64,000 nucleotides of DNA, from positions 200,001 to 264,000 of the forward strand of contig JACSYO010000526.1 in NCBI GenBank assembly GCA_016806645.1. The letters run 5' to 3'. Position 1 is the first letter of the stretch. Each line of letters starts with the position of its first letter. Shown one piece after another: positions 63,758-64,000 of this stretch. Source of the DNA: Ophiodon elongatus. Its lineage: Eukaryota; Chordata; Actinopteri; Perciformes; Hexagrammidae. The position numbers and the translations under genes were made by a program. The notes below the pieces were generated by a model, which saw nothing but the letters and a program-made list of their open reading frames with translations, made no database searches and was not told where the DNA came from.

Positions 63758-64000
<243 letters not shown>

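Overview
This window looks like non-coding-rich vertebrate nuclear DNA, most probably from a teleost fish. The evidence is dozens of long (CA)n/(GT)n and (GA)n/(CT)n microsatellites, dispersed repeats I recognise as typical of teleost genomes (a tRNA-derived SINE, hAT-like and TTAA-flanked MITEs, the 'actttattatccctgaggg' and (GAATT)n repeat tails, and a TTAGCATGCTAAC-containing repeat), and one intron-split gene. There are no operons, no CRISPR array, and no intact tRNA or rRNA gene.

The one gene I can support well is a serpin of clade H (HSP47, collagen chaperone; SERPINH1 family) on the + strand from about 51.0 kb to beyond the right edge. Three coding exons are visible: 51648-52248, 56390-56482 and 57129-57361. 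They join in frame through GT-AG junctions (phases 1, 1 and 0) and encode 309 residues. These cover the signal peptide and most of the serpin core. The last ~100 residues (reactive-centre loop and ER-retrieval tail in this family) were not found and should lie right of the window. A likely non-coding first exon ends at 51068. Just upstream, at 50916-50930, is a perfect three-unit heat-shock element, which fits a heat-inducible HSP47 promoter.

Layout: 0-50 kb holds no exon that I can name. It is microsatellites, purine/pyrimidine-biased tracts, decayed transposons and AT-rich unique DNA, some of it perhaps conserved regulatory sequence. Three copies of one dispersed repeat (24.7, 32.8 and 44.3 kb, the last inverted) and two of another (14.6 and 28.7 kb) sit in it. 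Weak exon-like signals occur at 29920-29965 (- strand) and 50006-50254 (+ strand). 50.9-57.4 kb is the serpin promoter and gene; its 4.1-kb intron contains an in-frame 39-nt candidate cassette exon. 57.4-64 kb is its third, very long intron, which runs into a 240-bp CA-rich tract at the window edge.

Most family names for repeats are from memory of common teleost repeats, not from a search.
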